The position numbers and the translations under genes are program-made. From DRVV01 sp038868255 (GTDB lineage: Archaea; Thermoproteota; Bathyarchaeia; Bathyarchaeales; Bathycorpusculaceae): 33,381 bases of DNA. The notes below the pieces were generated by a model. It saw only the letters and a list, made by a program, of their open reading frames with translations, made no database searches and had not been told where the DNA came from. Positions 15,781-23,716 of this stretch are shown piece by piece (the first letter of the stretch is position 1; every line of letters starts with the position of its first letter). Location: positions 1 to 33,381 of the forward strand of contig JAWCTJ010000005.1 of NCBI GenBank assembly GCA_038868255.1, in the 5' to 3' direction.

Positions 15781-15888
15781 GCGGGGGTTGCCAAGCCAGG
15801 TCAAAGGCGCAGCCCTGAGGAGAAAAAGCAGAATTTCGCAGAGCGGCTGTCCCATAGGGGTTCGTGGGTTCAAATCCCACCCCCCGCA
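15781..15888 (+). tRNA. tRNA-Leu (anticodon GAG), with intron
   Basis: A class II tRNA. The acceptor stem GCGGGGG (15781-15787) pairs with CCCCCGC (15881-15887), and A15888 is the discriminator. D stem GCC/GGC, anticodon stem CAGCC (15810-15814) with GGCTG (15845-15849), anticodon GAG at 15817-15819, long variable arm CCCATAGGG, T arm GTGGG-TTCAAAT-CCCAC. The 3' CCA is not encoded. A 23-base intron follows position 37. An AT-rich TATA-like element (tctaaaaattaat, about 15751-15763) lies about 25 bases upstream. Confidence 0.95.
15821..15843 (+). other. tRNA-Leu intron at canonical position 37/38
   Basis: Removing these 23 bases restores the anticodon loop CTGAGGC. The exon-intron junctions fold into a bulge-helix-bulge: the anticodon stem, a 3' bulge AGC (15842-15844), a central helix CTG/CAG plus an A-G pair, a 5' bulge GGA (15819-15821), and an intron stem GAAA/TTTC. 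Cuts within the two 3-base bulges give exactly this intron. Confidence 0.85.
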
Positions 15889-16002
15889 CTAATTTACCAC
15901 TCTGCCTTATGAATGTATAAAAGAGCGTGGAAGGGCGACAAATGTTGGTTATTCTGTTTGGCTATTTATGATCTTGTTTATGGCTTCTATACGTTCTGAT
16001 TA

Positions 16003-17172
16003 TCAAGTTGATGAAGGAGAGTGATTCCAGTAATAGATGTTCCGGTACTTGCTGTTTATCGGAAAATTTTGATCGTCATATGTTATATCCAAGTGTAAAC
16101 CGTATTTTTCAAGGAGGGCGCATGCGAGCTCCCATATTTGTTGGGATTTCTCGTCAGGCTCCCACCAGCCCCATATTTTGTCGTTGGGATGCCGCATACC
16201 CCATCCGTAGTTTTTAGGGAGAACCATGGCAGCTTCCGCTTTTATTGAGCCGTGAATCACTTTTGGATCTTTAACCACTTCATTCCAGAAGCGCTTTAAT
16301 GCTTCAAAATGCTCCTCTGTCATGATGCCGTAGGGGCTTTCCATGTTATCGGCATAGTTGAAAATGAGTATGTATTTGGCGCCGCATTTATATGCATCAA
16401 GCATTTGCATATAGATATTTTCTGCCGTATCCAAATACGGCGGATGCCTATACTTCCAAGTTATTATTATACCCCAGCTTTTGTTCTGAGCTGTCGCTGC
16501 GCCTCTTACTAGGGCGATGTCCCTGGCGAAGGTGTGATTCCATCCTATCTGAGCAAGAACAACATCGTAACCCGCCAAGTAATCAAACCAGTAAAGCGCA
16601 TAATCAGATACGAAGACATCAATACAATTAGCTTCGAGAAACTTAAAGCCGTTATCCATGTGGAAAAGATTAACATAACTATTAGCCGCCATATCATAGC
16701 TTAGGTTGCGGGGTAAATTCTGGGCGAACGGCTCGAGCTCACTCCATTTATAGTCAATAAATATCCCTCCTGGCTCGTCGTAATAGTAAACGCCTAAAAA
16801 TTGATCACCCCACTTCTGCTTCGCCATCTTAATCCATGATAGACGCCACTCTAGATTTTTGATCTTAAGAACACGTGAATCTAAATCTCCGAAGAAAACT
16901 ATAAGGTGAAGCCCCGCGTTAGCCGCGTATTCACATATTTCCGTCAAAGCTGTTTCATTACAGCTTACTGGCCCGGATAAAACCACAAAAAGGTTCGTGT
17001 AATCCTTAACCCGGTCAATGAGAAGCTTGGATTCAGCAAATGTATTCCCGCAGAAAGTGACACCTATGTAAAAATTTTTTGCCACCTCTTTATCTCCTGA
17101 ATATGAAGAAAGCAAAAGCGCGACAAACAGTGTGGCTATAAGGGAAATTATAATTATCCATCTAGCTTTCAT
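16003..17172 (-). CDS. Membrane-anchored extracellular protein, possible glycosidase-like barrel
   Basis: I do not recognise a named family. The 389-residue chain starts with a short basic segment and one hydrophobic helix (about residues 5-22), then a long exported part. That part alternates predicted strands and helices with aromatic and acidic ends, such as GVYYYDEPGG (about 127-136), VFVSDYALYWF and IIITWKYRHPPY, which resembles a TIM-barrel glycoside hydrolase. Five N-glycosylation sequons (N72, N156, N212, N230, N383) fit a cell-surface location. It stands alone downstream of the tRNA on the opposite strand. Polysaccharide degradation or S-layer-associated function is a guess. Confidence 0.7.
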   Translation of the reverse strand: MKARWIIIISLIATLFVALLLSSYSGDKEVAKNFYIGVTFCGNTFAESKLLIDRVKDYTNLFVVLSGPVSCNETALTEICEYAANAGLHLIVFFGDLDSRVLKIKNLEWRLSWIKMAKQKWGDQFLGVYYYDEPGGIFIDYKWSELEPFAQNLPRNLSYDMAANSYVNLFHMDNGFKFLEANCIDVFVSDYALYWFDYLAGYDVVLAQIGWNHTFARDIALVRGAATAQNKSWGIIITWKYRHPPYLDTAENIYMQMLDAYKCGAKYILIFNYADNMESPYGIMTEEHFEALKRFWNEVVKDPKVIHGSIKAEAAMVLPKNYGWGMRHPNDKIWGWWEPDEKSQQIWELACALLEKYGLHLDITYDDQNFPINSKYRNIYYWNHSPSST

Positions 17173-17262
17173 AGCTCAGCCACTTCCAAAGACAATGAAA
17201 TGCCTAAAATAGATAAGAGGTCTGCAAACTTAAAAATTCAGGTAGAGAAGCACATATCAAGC

Positions 17263-18315
17263 TTATCGCTTTTTATATTGCTTTGCATCAGTTCCCCGCC
17301 TCATATAATATGCCAGTGGATGGTTAATCCTCACGCATATGTCGTTTGGATTTATGCATAATCCATGTGTCTTAAGCAGCTCGCATTTTGGCGGTTTATA
17401 TTTAGTTCGGGAACCCCTTTCTCCTGCGATATGCTCTACTTGGTACCTTGTAAGTCTTTCATTAAAATCTGAAGCATTCCTGAAGAGGTTGATTATTGCG
17501 TCCGTTGGCATCCCAACGTTTACGAGGAAAGATGTGAGTGTGAAGCGGCCTATATGGGACATGTGGCGCCCTGCTGAGACAGCCTCGTAAAGGGCGCTGA
17601 CGCATGGTGGAAAAGCCTCAACCACTACGGTTTTAGGTATTCCCTCCATCTCGGTTTTTCCAATTTTTTCAACGGTTAACATGGAGAGTTTCTGAGCAGT
17701 GTCAGTTATGAACTGCGGCATTTTCGGAACTTCTGCCCCTTCTGCACGGCGTTCTATATGCCGTCTAACCTCCTCGCTCAGCAGCCTTGCAGTTTCGCTT
17801 TTCGTCAGGTAGACGTTTCCACTGGTCATGAGGCGATTCACAAGTTTCCATTTCTTATCGCGCAGGTGAACTGCATTCCTAAGGTAGTCTGCGAAGTGAA
17901 CCTTGAATGCGTAGGGGGCTTCATGTTCTGATGCCTGCAATATCTTCCAGTTGAAGTTTCTTGCAATGGCCATGATCTTCTCTTTGGATTCAGATTTCAT
18001 TTCAAGATAAGCCTGCTTAGCCTCTGCAAGGGCGTACCTCTTCTTTATGAAATTATTTTTAGTGGCGACAGTAAGCATTATCGCCACAGGGAAGGAGAGG
18101 ATCTCTATCTCCTCATTCTGGAGCTTTCGGCTGACCAGCGTGTAAAGAATAGCCTCTTCCACACGTTCTCTCGCCCTGTCAAGAATTCGTGAAAATTCAG
18201 GACTTTGGAGGTCATCAACCTTGATATCTAAGGTTTTCACGTATTCCGCTGACTCTTTAAGAAAGGGGTATCTTGCAAGGTCGCTCTTCGTAAATTTTAT
18301 TGTTGAGGGCAGCAT
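17263..18315 (-). CDS. priL: DNA primase large subunit PriL
   Basis: The regulatory, Fe-S-containing subunit of archaeal primase, which with PriS starts RNA/DNA primers. The 350-residue chain has the helical N-terminal domain and the C-terminal cluster domain. The four cluster cysteines are C238 (FPPCVSALY), C311 (PPKCELL), C320 (HGLC) and C327 (NDICVRI), followed by the family segment NHPLAYY. Its ATG lies 9 bases after the pcn stop with a GGGG just upstream, so PCNA and primase are co-expressed. Confidence 0.95.
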   Translation of the reverse strand: MLPSTIKFTKSDLARYPFLKESAEYVKTLDIKVDDLQSPEFSRILDRARERVEEAILYTLVSRKLQNEEIEILSFPVAIMLTVATKNNFIKKRYALAEAKQAYLEMKSESKEKIMAIARNFNWKILQASEHEAPYAFKVHFADYLRNAVHLRDKKWKLVNRLMTSGNVYLTKSETARLLSEEVRRHIERRAEGAEVPKMPQFITDTAQKLSMLTVEKIGKTEMEGIPKTVVVEAFPPCVSALYEAVSAGRHMSHIGRFTLTSFLVNVGMPTDAIINLFRNASDFNERLTRYQVEHIAGERGSRTKYKPPKCELLKTHGLCINPNDICVRINHPLAYYMRRGTDAKQYKKR

Positions 18316-18324
18316 TTTCCCCGC

Positions 18325-19083
18325 TTAGGCGGACTCAATCCTCGGGGCAAGGTAGTAAGCCAGTTTTCCGCCTGCTGCCTGGTGGAAATCTAGTTTTATA
18401 GGCATGTCAGTTGAGAACTCAAGGGTTACGATTTCGGAGGTTGCGGAGGCCGCCTTAATTATCTCGGAAAGGTAGTTCAGGCTGAAAGTGGCTTTTGAGG
18501 GTTCTTTAACCTCAAGATCCAGTAACACGTTGCTGCCCTTTTGAAATGTTATCGTTGCTCCCATGATGTCTCCCGCTGCTTGCAGAACTAGCTTCTCCGG
18601 GTCAGCTTCTATGCGAACATGATCGCTTACAAGCCCGGCTTCCTCTATTGCTCCCTGTAGTCCGTCGGTTGTCGCTTTAGCCCTCACGTTAAAGGGTATT
18701 TTCGGTGTTGGAACAGTCTCCTCGGAGGCTTCAAGAAGGGGCATGGTGAAGCTTCGGACATATGCGCCCGTTATATTGACTCGAAGTTTCCCGGTTTTCT
18801 CATCTATGGAGAGCTCTATTTCCTCATCCTTTCCCGTTCTTTTAATGAGCTTAAGCAGCTCACCCAGGTTTATGCACATCTTAGTAGGCTCGGTGCAGAT
18901 GAACTCTTCAAAAACTGTTTTAGGCCATTCAAAGTCCACCATGGCCACGCGGGAGGGATCCATAGCTCGGAGCCCTAAACCTTCTTCGGGAGTTATGTGG
19001 AAAGTAGCCTCATCTACAAGAATGGATATGGCTGAAACTAGGTCCCTCAGAAGCTTAGCATTCGAAACTTTAAGCTTAAACAT
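18325..19083 (-). CDS. pcn: DNA polymerase sliding clamp PCNA
   Basis: The sliding clamp that tethers DNA polymerase and other PIP-box proteins to DNA. It begins FKLKVSNAKLLRDLVSAI and includes the family segments GLGLRAMDPSRVAMVDF and LNYLSEIIKAA, ending AYYLAPRIESA. An in-frame GTG at 19092 would add three residues, but it overlaps the ribosome binding site GGTGAG, which is correctly spaced (4 bases) for the ATG at 19083, so I choose that. Length is 252 residues. It is the first gene of a pcn-priL operon and is divergent from a glycosyltransferase. Confidence 0.96.
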   Translation of the reverse strand: MFKLKVSNAKLLRDLVSAISILVDEATFHITPEEGLGLRAMDPSRVAMVDFEWPKTVFEEFICTEPTKMCINLGELLKLIKRTGKDEEIELSIDEKTGKLRVNITGAYVRSFTMPLLEASEETVPTPKIPFNVRAKATTDGLQGAIEEAGLVSDHVRIEADPEKLVLQAAGDIMGATITFQKGSNVLLDLEVKEPSKATFSLNYLSEIIKAASATSEIVTLEFSTDMPIKLDFHQAAGGKLAYYLAPRIESA

Positions 19084-19125
19084 GCCGCTCACCTATCTAT
19101 CCTTTCTACTCGATAATGTTTTTGT

Positions 19126-19140
19126 GCTATAAAAAATTGG
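19126..19140 (-). promoter_or_regulatory. TATA element for pcn-priL
   Basis: The minus strand reads CCAATTTTTTATAGC about 45-55 bases upstream of the pcn ATG. It would give a leader of roughly 20 bases containing GGTGAG. Confidence 0.45.
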
Positions 19141-19160
19141 TGCTGCTTGTTGGATACGAG

Positions 19161-19176
19161 AAATTTTTAACGTTAA
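19161..19176 (+). promoter_or_regulatory. TATA-like element with palindrome for the GT2 gene
   Basis: AAATTTTTAACG lies about 22-32 bases before the GTG start at 19193, so the transcript would be leaderless, in keeping with the absence of a ribosome binding site. It overlaps a 10-base perfect palindrome TTAACGTTAA (19167-19176), a possible regulator site. Confidence 0.4.
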
Positions 19177-19192
19177 CGGTCAATTTTATTTT

Positions 19193-20455
19193 GTGAAACT
19201 GGCTTTGATTTCACAGTTGCTTGGCTCCTTCCTCGGAGGCTTTCTGGAATGGGCAAGTAGCCTGACATGGGTTGATTTTATACTAATTTTTTGGCCACTT
19301 TTAATAGTTGATTTCCTCCGCACCCTGTTGAAGGTGGCGGTTATAGGATCCCATGCGATATACTCGAGAATTCGCAGGGTGCGCTATCCCGCATACTTCA
19401 CGCCTAAAGTTTCCATAATAATTCCCGCCCATAACGAGGAAAAGGTCATTGTGCGGGCTATCGAATCCGCGTTGGAGACAGACTATCCGAATAAGGAGAT
19501 AGTCGTAGTTGATGATGGATCAACGGACAGAACATATCAGCTGGCTTATCCCTACGCGGAAAAGGGTCTGATAAAGCTTTTACGCAGGGATGTGGCCAGT
19601 GGATCGAAGGCTGGAGCTTTAAATCATGGTTTAATGTACGCTACAGGTGATGTGATCGTCACGGTTGACGCGGACACCATGCTGGAGCGCCAGGCTATAA
19701 AGGAGGCTGTTAAGCCGCTTTCCAACCCGAGGATTTCAGCAGTATCCGGAAATGTCAGGGTGATGCGTGGAGAGCATGGAAAAAACAACCTGCTGGTTAG
19801 GCTTCAAGCCTATGAGTATCTGCTGTCGCTTGAACTTGGCAGACGCTTCAACTCGATCGTTGGAACACTGCTGATAATTTCCGGAGCCTTCGGGGCCTTC
19901 TGGAAAAAATATGTGGATTCGCTGGGAAGATACGACAAGGACACAATCACCGAGGATTTTGACATAACTGTTAAAATGCGAAAACTTGGCAGGAGACTTT
20001 TCTTCGCTGAAAACGCCGTTGCATGGACCTTTGTGCCTGAACGGTGGCGGGACTGGAGGCGACAGAGGCTTAGGTGGACCATAGGGCAGGCGGAGACTCT
20101 TTGGAAGCATAGGAACGTTTTCCTGAAGGAAACCTTCGAGTTGAGATTTGTGCTGGCTGTTTATGACATGCTCTTTATGGATGTCATCCTACTCTTTATA
20201 CGAGTGTTGTGGCTGGCGTTTATTTCCGTCATCTTTAAACAGACGACCTTATATGTCCTTATCCTAAGCATCATAATTTACTTGCTGCTGGAGTTGTTCC
20301 TAGCGTTTACTGCAGGGCTTCTTTCACCGCGGAAACAGGACCTAAAGAGGGTGTACCTTACGCCCCTTATGGTGATATTTTACCGTCCATTATATGCGCT
20401 CGTGAGGCTCGAGGCCTATGTTAGGTGGGCTTTAAAGAAAAGGACAGGATGGTGA
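19193..20455 (+). CDS. Processive family 2 glycosyltransferase, membrane-bound
   Basis: A 420-residue membrane glycosyltransferase of the cellulose/hyaluronan synthase type. A hydrophobic N-terminal segment (about 24-50) precedes a cytosolic GT-A domain with VSIIIPAHNEE, VVDDGSTD (DDG 107-109), VDADT (DAD 159-161), TED at 253-255 and the processive motif QRLRW (291-295). Several C-terminal membrane helices follow. Such enzymes polymerise a sugar from a UDP-sugar donor and export the chain. The start GTG has no ribosome binding site but fits a leaderless transcript. Product identity (poly-hexosamine or other exopolysaccharide) is unknown. Confidence 0.93.
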   Translation: MKLALISQLLGSFLGGFLEWASSLTWVDFILIFWPLLIVDFLRTLLKVAVIGSHAIYSRIRRVRYPAYFTPKVSIIIPAHNEEKVIVRAIESALETDYPNKEIVVVDDGSTDRTYQLAYPYAEKGLIKLLRRDVASGSKAGALNHGLMYATGDVIVTVDADTMLERQAIKEAVKPLSNPRISAVSGNVRVMRGEHGKNNLLVRLQAYEYLLSLELGRRFNSIVGTLLIISGAFGAFWKKYVDSLGRYDKDTITEDFDITVKMRKLGRRLFFAENAVAWTFVPERWRDWRRQRLRWTIGQAETLWKHRNVFLKETFELRFVLAVYDMLFMDVILLFIRVLWLAFISVIFKQTTLYVLILSIIIYLLLELFLAFTAGLLSPRKQDLKRVYLTPLMVIFYRPLYALVRLEAYVRWALKKRTGW

Positions 20456-20460
20456 ATTAT

Positions 20461-21732
20461 TTATGCATAGGATCTTTGGGCTTTAATTTTCTGAAGCTGA
20501 TCTCTTCCATGTTCAGTTAGCTCGTAAGTATGCTGCGGGGTCATATGTGCTTCTTCCAGACTGAAGGATCTGTGGCATTTGGTGCATGTGAATCTTATCA
20601 TGGGACTTGAGAAAATGTGGCCATTAGAGCACTTGTATAGTGAATGTATCTTCCTATAATCAACACCTACGAGTCTAAGCTTCTTTCGACATTTAGGGCA
20701 CTCCAGCTCTCCATCACGCTCGAAGTTTCTCTGGAAATCTATGTGTCCGCAGTTGAAATGCTCAATCGCCTCGCCTTTATCGAACAGTAAGCTTTCACAT
20801 TGGGGACATTTAAGGTGGAAATGCGCCCTATACGATCCGCAGTATGGGCATGATAAGGATGAGCAATGCGCTTTTGAGCTGAGAACATCTGCTTCCCTGA
20901 GCTTTTCCATGGTGAATATCAAGTCTTGGGCGTCAGCGTTGCTCCAAGGCATCTCCAACGTTAATAGGGGATTAACACTCACAGAGTTCGTTTTGGCGAA
21001 GATGTTTAAAACCTCAAGCATCATGTCCCGGCTTATCTCCCGAGGCAGAGCTGGCTTCAGATATATCTTGCCATGCTGATCCTTCGTGATGAGGAAAATT
21101 TCGCCATTAACAGGAACACCGAGGATGTGCCCTATGCGAAGGGTTTCCTTGTCTATTATAAATTGTCCATCTGCGTTCGAGCAAAGGGCGCTGAAAACCT
21201 TCGGGTCCAGCGAGGAGGGATACATTACTCCTAGGGTTATAAGGTTGAATGGGCGTGTCAAAAGCTTAAGAGCCCTTGTTAACTCATAGGCTTTTCTCGG
21301 ATCCATGTTAAGCGTTAACGTGGATATCGAGTCTATGATCAGAAAACCCTCTTTAATCCAGTCTAGAAATTGAGCTATGGCTTTGAAGGCCTCTTCAGGA
21401 TCATATTCTAAAATCCCAATTTTTGCCTGCTCCATAAGGGCTTTCTGGCTTTCAGTGAAGAAGTCAAGGTAAAATATGCTGTAATCACTTTCATAATGCT
21501 CCAGGTTTATTCCCAAACTTTTCATGTGAAATTTTACGTCTTCAGCTGAGGAGTCTAGACAAACGTATAATCCCCTTAAACCAGCTTTCAGAAAATTTTG
21601 TGTAAGATTAAACAAGAAAGGGTATATCTGCGTGGCATGTTCGCCGCAAATTCCTACACAGGATGGTTTAACAAGTCCCCCATTTAATCGATTGTCAAGT
21701 TCAGGGAAGCCTGTGGGAACATAATTAGGCAT
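20461..21732 (-). CDS. KaiC-like RecA-fold protein with degenerate Walker A and zinc-ribbon (TackOD1-like) output domain
   Basis: 423 residues. The N-terminal half has the KaiC/RadA-like pattern TGFPELDNRLNGGL...GLYVCLDSSAED, but the P-loop is GICGEHATQIYPF with no GKT/S, so ATP binding is probably impaired. Walker B-like GFLIIDSIST keeps its Asp. The C-terminal half carries about four Cys pairs: CPYCGS, CPQC, CGHIDFQRNF, ELECPKCRKKL, YKCSNGHIF and FTCTKC. This block resembles the zinc-binding output domain linked to KaiC-like ATPases in TACK archaea (TackOD1). A signalling role is inferred. It is convergent with the GT2 gene. Confidence 0.8.
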   Translation of the reverse strand: MPNYVPTGFPELDNRLNGGLVKPSCVGICGEHATQIYPFLFNLTQNFLKAGLRGLYVCLDSSAEDVKFHMKSLGINLEHYESDYSIFYLDFFTESQKALMEQAKIGILEYDPEEAFKAIAQFLDWIKEGFLIIDSISTLTLNMDPRKAYELTRALKLLTRPFNLITLGVMYPSSLDPKVFSALCSNADGQFIIDKETLRIGHILGVPVNGEIFLITKDQHGKIYLKPALPREISRDMMLEVLNIFAKTNSVSVNPLLTLEMPWSNADAQDLIFTMEKLREADVLSSKAHCSSLSCPYCGSYRAHFHLKCPQCESLLFDKGEAIEHFNCGHIDFQRNFERDGELECPKCRKKLRLVGVDYRKIHSLYKCSNGHIFSSPMIRFTCTKCHRSFSLEEAHMTPQHTYELTEHGRDQLQKIKAQRSYA

Positions 21733-21765
21733 TCTGCATCACATTTTAATTAGAATAAAACAGCT

Positions 21766-22119
21766 TTAAGAATATTCCCTGAAGGTGTATCCGCATTGAG
21801 TGCATCTTAAGAATTGGGTTGAGGCCTCATCCGCCCCTCTTGTCTGCACCTGCCAGACATAGGCAAGGTTATTCCCGCATTTTGGACATTCAACCTGCAC
21901 TGTTGGGAGTGTACGTAATTTCTGTTCTTCTTCGCTTATAACTGCTACAAGCCTCTTCGGGTTATGCTGAATAACCTTTGCAACCTTCGGAGATGCTTTC
22001 TCAGCCTCCATGTTCTTCTTGTAGCCGCATTTGGGGCAGACCATTGAAAGAGCTTCCTTCTGCCCGCTTTTACCCTTCTTCGGCACTAGCCTTGTTCCGC
22101 ACTTAGGACAGAATTCCAT
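21766..22119 (-). CDS. tfs: Transcription factor S (TFIIS/RpoM-like)
   Basis: A 117-residue transcript cleavage factor that rescues backtracked RNA polymerase. The N-terminal zinc ribbon has C4, C7, C28 and C31. The C-terminal ribbon has C78, C81, C106 and C109, and its catalytic loop carries the acidic pair D97-E98 (TRGADEASTQF), which reaches into the polymerase active site. The acidic pair is intact, so this is an active cleavage factor rather than an inhibitory paralogue. The ATG is preceded by GGAG with 7-base spacing. Confidence 0.95.
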   Translation of the reverse strand: MEFCPKCGTRLVPKKGKSGQKEALSMVCPKCGYKKNMEAEKASPKVAKVIQHNPKRLVAVISEEEQKLRTLPTVQVECPKCGNNLAYVWQVQTRGADEASTQFLRCTQCGYTFREYS

Positions 22120-22185
22120 TAGTTCGCTCCACTCTTCGTCTGTTATCCCTTATCTTAGTCTCTTTTAAACTTTTTCATGTTTTAA

Positions 22186-22785
22186 TTATGATTTCCGCCG
22201 CAGAGCATTAAGCCCCGAGGCTATTAGATGAGCTACACGAAGCGCCTCAGGTATGTGACTTCGTGTAGCTGTTAAGCGAATAATCTTTTCGGCATCCTCC
22301 CTAGGTACGCCTGAGATTTGCATGTAAATCTTCTCGCCTTTTTCTCCAACAGACATCTCATAAACTTCTCCAGCGTTAAGGACTGCTTGCCATCTTTTCT
22401 CGGTTTCAGGCAAATTCTTTAAGGCTTCGTATATTTTCTTAAAGTCCGGCTTTTCGCGAGTAACTGCTATAACGGGTAAAAGTGTACTTTCGTTAAGTCT
22501 TTTAATATCTACTATATTAAACCCGGCGAGGGTTATGCCATCAAGCATTATAACTCTTAACTGCTTGTAATGTGACGAACTAATGATCATGGATGTAATT
22601 TTTTCGGTGGCATCAAATCCGTCAACTCTAACTCTTGTGTGCATTACCCCGTCAAGCCAATATCCACCGCGAAAAACTACACCTACAACGGGCACGAATC
22701 CTCGCGAGCGGGGCTTAAATGAGCCGTCATCGACGCCCAGTACACGTATCTCAGGCTTTATAACCCGAAATCTTCGCAAGCCCAA
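22186..22785 (-). CDS. DUF99 family protein (endonuclease V-like fold)
   Basis: A 199-residue archaeal protein of the DUF99/UPF0215 family. The conserved segments are LGVDDGSF near the N-terminus, GVVFRGGYWLDGV, VRVDGFDATEKI, VIMLDGITLAGFNIVDI and PVIAVTREKPD. The family shares the endonuclease V/RNase H-like fold and the strand-borne acids (VDDG, MLDG), but its substrate is not established to my knowledge. The start is a TTG with GAGGGAG just upstream. A bona fide endonuclease V lies elsewhere in this window, so both branches of the fold are present. Confidence 0.9.
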   Translation of the reverse strand: MGLRRFRVIKPEIRVLGVDDGSFKPRSRGFVPVVGVVFRGGYWLDGVMHTRVRVDGFDATEKITSMIISSSHYKQLRVIMLDGITLAGFNIVDIKRLNESTLLPVIAVTREKPDFKKIYEALKNLPETEKRWQAVLNAGEVYEMSVGEKGEKIYMQISGVPREDAEKIIRLTATRSHIPEALRVAHLIASGLNALRRKS

Positions 22786-22935
22786 AATCTCCCTCTCGAA
22801 CAGACAAAAATGATTGGGTGTAAACTTGTTATAAGTCTAACGAATTACAACATGAAATCACTAGTCAAAAGAAATAACATTTAATACATTTCACTAAACA
22901 TGTATGTGATTGAATGGTTAAGATGAGGAATTTAC

Positions 22936-23712
22936 GTGCAAGAAACTGCAGTAGTCGTTGAGGGACTCGTCGTAAAGTACGGGTCCTTCATGGCTGTTGA
23001 TAATCTGTCTTTCACAGTTAACACGGGCGAGATATATGGCTTGCTTGGGCCGAATGGAGCTGGCAAAACAAGCACTATAAAGGCACTTGTAGGTGTTCTT
23101 CCACCGCACTCAGGTAGAATTCAGGTTTACGGGAAGTCGCTCTTGGAGGATGAAGTTACCGTTAAAAGCATGATAGGATATGTTCCGGAGGAAGTTGTAC
23201 TGTTTGATTCGCTTACCCCGAGAGAATTTTTCGAGTTCATAGCTTCAGTTCGAGGGTTAAAGGCAGGCATGGTTGCCTCCAGACTTGAAAAGCTTGTTGA
23301 TGCTTTCGACGTCAAGAAATATTTTGATACGCCTATTGCAGCGCTATCAATGGGCAATAAGCAGAAGGTTGCTGTAATTGCAGCGTTAATCCATGAGCCA
23401 AAGCTTCTGATCTTAGATGAACCCCTGGTGGGTTTAGATGCTCGTTCTTCAAAGATACTTAAAGAATTGATAAGTTACCATGCGAAGCGCGGCGGCGCCG
23501 TAATATTTTCAACCCATATAATGGAAGTTGCTGAGAAGCTCTGCACAAAGGTGGGCATAATAAACCGGGGCAGGCTGGTGGGTGAAGGAACAGTTGATGA
23601 GCTTCGAAGACTTGTTAAAATCGCCGAGGGATCTCTAGAGGACATTTTCCTGAAAGTGACTGAACAAGAAACAAGCTTACATGAGGTAATTAGGGCCCTA
23701 GAAGAGGCGTAG
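22936..23712 (+). CDS. ABC transporter ATP-binding protein
   Basis: The 258-residue ATPase subunit of an ABC-2-type exporter. Walker A is GPNGAGKTS (38-46), the signature LSMGNKQK appears at about 138-145, Walker B is LLILDEPLVGLD, and the switch His is in STHIMEV. Its C-terminal DELRR-type segment resembles exporter ATPases for drugs, lipids or sodium. The start is a GTG with GAGG 7 bases upstream. The permease begins 5 bases after its stop, so they form one operon. The substrate cannot be told from sequence. Confidence 0.95.
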   Translation: MQETAVVVEGLVVKYGSFMAVDNLSFTVNTGEIYGLLGPNGAGKTSTIKALVGVLPPHSGRIQVYGKSLLEDEVTVKSMIGYVPEEVVLFDSLTPREFFEFIASVRGLKAGMVASRLEKLVDAFDVKKYFDTPIAALSMGNKQKVAVIAALIHEPKLLILDEPLVGLDARSSKILKELISYHAKRGGAVIFSTHIMEVAEKLCTKVGIINRGRLVGEGTVDELRRLVKIAEGSLEDIFLKVTEQETSLHEVIRALEEA

Positions 23713-23716
23713 CCTA

